From JBBQED01 sp038320345 (lineage in GTDB: Bacteria > Bacteroidota > Bacteroidia > AKYH767-A > OLB10): 64,000 nt of DNA. Made by a program: the position numbers and the translations under genes. The notes beneath the pieces are model-generated. The model had not been told where the DNA came from. It was given only the letters and a program-made list of their open reading frames with translations, and did not search any database. Where the stretch lies: contig JBBQED010000004.1 of assembly GCA_038320345.1 (NCBI GenBank), positions 62,001-126,000 on the forward strand, written 5' to 3'. This document shows positions 63,151 to 64,000 of this stretch, piece after piece (the first letter of the stretch is position 1; every line of letters begins with the position of its first letter).

Positions 63151-63870
63151 TCACTTCTCCGCAAAAGCCATACTCACCACTAAAACTTTCACCCCTTCCA
63201 GTTCTAATAAGATTTTGGCACATGCGGTAAGGGTAGAACCCGTAGTAATGACGTCATCCACCAACAAAATCTTCTTTCCTCTTAACTCATCAGGATTTCT
63301 GATCAAAAATACTTCAGCTACATTTTTAAATCGTGCAAACCTACTTTTCTTGGTTTGGGTGTCTGTATGTTTTTTTCTTTTGATAGCCTTAGGAAGATGA
63401 AGGATTCCCATTGCAGTTGCTAGTCCTTCGCCAAAACAAGCTGCTTGGTTATAACCTCTTATCCTTTGCTTTTTAGGATGCAATGGAACTGGAATCACCA
63501 TATCTGCGGAAGCGTATTGAGAAGATCCCAACAAATCAGCGCCGCACAACATACCCATTCTGACACCCACTTCAGGAGAATTTTGATACTTCAATTTATG
63601 TACAAGCTGTTGAACTAACTCTCCTTTATGAAAATGAAAATATGCAGTTGCAGCTTCCAAATTTACTTTACCCCAAAACTGCTTGGCAACCGGATTATGT
63701 TCATCTAAATGAAAAGCAGTGCGTGGAAGTTGTATTAAACATTTGGTGCAAATTAAATCTTCACCTCTCACCAACAAATCATCGCACGCAGCGCAGAGCG
63801 AGGGATAAAAAATACTAAGCGTATCCTGAATCAGAGATCCACTATTTATTCTTACATTAAAATTAATCAT
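63151..63870 (-). CDS. comF: ComF family phosphoribosyltransferase-like protein
   Basis: 239 aa. N-terminal zinc motif of four cysteines (CAAC at about residues 26-29, CTKC at 41-44), FHFHKGELVQQLVHKLKYQN and a PRTase core with VIPVPLHPKKQRIRGYNQA, and the PRPP-binding ILLVDDVITTGSTL. ComF supports DNA uptake or ssDNA handling during transformation, in line with dprA earlier in the window. A perfect 8-bp inverted repeat abuts its start. Confidence 0.94.
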   Translation of the reverse strand: MINFNVRINSGSLIQDTLSIFYPSLCAACDDLLVRGEDLICTKCLIQLPRTAFHLDEHNPVAKQFWGKVNLEAATAYFHFHKGELVQQLVHKLKYQNSPEVGVRMGMLCGADLLGSSQYASADMVIPVPLHPKKQRIRGYNQAACFGEGLATAMGILHLPKAIKRKKHTDTQTKKSRFARFKNVAEVFLIRNPDELRGKKILLVDDVITTGSTLTACAKILLELEGVKVLVVSMAFAEK

Positions 63871-63871
63871 C

Positions 63872-63890
63872 GGCAGAAAAAATTTCTGCC
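63872..63890. promoter_or_regulatory. inverted repeat next to the comF start
   Basis: GGCAGAAA-AAA-TTTCTGCC, a perfect 8-bp palindrome with 3-nt loop ending one base before the comF ATG. It could be an operator or an mRNA hairpin hiding the start. Confidence 0.4.
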
Positions 63891-63956
63891 AAACTACAGG
63901 TATGAACCGGCAATAGTTAATTGTAAGTGTTTAATATCGGAAAAATTGAAGAACTC

Positions 63957-64000
63957 TTATTCCTCCTCTGTATTTTCTGCAGGAAGGTTGTGAGGATAAC
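63957..64000 (-). CDS. possible C-terminus of a further minus-strand gene
   Basis: The minus-strand frame from the right edge to TAA at 63957 reads YPHNLPAENTEEE, an acidic tail of the kind found at protein ends. Only 13 complete codons are inside, so it cannot be identified. Confidence 0.25.
   Translation of the reverse strand, partial: YPHNLPAENTEEE

Overview
The window is an AT-rich chromosomal segment from a member of the Bacteroidota. I would place it near Chitinophagia/Sphingobacteriia-type free-living aerobes, but only the phylum is secure. The evidence is: outer-membrane components (a TonB-dependent receptor, LptB, KdsB, PorV), cargo of the type IX secretion system (T9SS) with both type A and type B C-terminal sorting signals, promoters of the TAnnTTTG type, a futalosine-route menaquinone enzyme (MqnC), and PurS as a separate small subunit. 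I see no integrase, transposase or CRISPR array.

Region by region. 1-5963 holds the 5' part of a TonB-dependent receptor (running off the left edge), dprA, kbl, a CAU tRNA, a HAD hydrolase, methylmalonyl-CoA epimerase and lptB. 6060-16520 holds a type A T9SS cargo protein, purS-pssA, porV followed by a very large gingipain-like C25 peptidase, and pdxA. 16576-26489 holds pepA, mqnC, a type B T9SS surface protein with kdsB, an HU/SPOR-type protein, pbpC and a pterin dehydratase. 26517-37090 holds a giant lipoprotein alpha-2-macroglobulin, a DUF983 protein, an epimerase, tyrS, two small proteins and a papain-like peptidase. 37091-45310 holds two secreted unknowns, an ABC-2 exporter, a membrane zinc peptidase, tryptophan 2,3-dioxygenase, a 443-444-bp duplicated noncoding block, and a TPR-like/membrane/winged-helix-regulator operon. 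45311-48440 is a decayed T9SS-cargo patch that ends in a fragment of a second copy of that regulator. 48469-52798 is an amidohydrolase pair. 52924-60393 holds an orphan helical protein, an ABC importer of the ABC_sub_bind type, a cytochrome c-DoxX fusion, and a reverse-transcriptase-like protein translationally coupled to it. 60426-64000 (minus strand) holds a RidA protein, a Big_5-like lipoprotein, fRMsr and comF.

Genes that work together: porV and the C25 peptidase with the surface proteins carrying sorting domains; the alpha-2-macroglobulin and PBP1C, a pair also found together in proteobacteria; and lptB, kdsB and pssA in envelope biogenesis. The points most worth a second look are the reverse transcriptase with a degenerate active site (59038-60393), the recurrent -7 promoter boxes lying 4-7 nt before start codons (implying leaderless transcripts), the duplicated paired-hairpin block (42600-43480), the cargo-gene patch with a truncated regulator duplicate (45311-48440), and a palindromic operator candidate over the promoter at 43557-43603.
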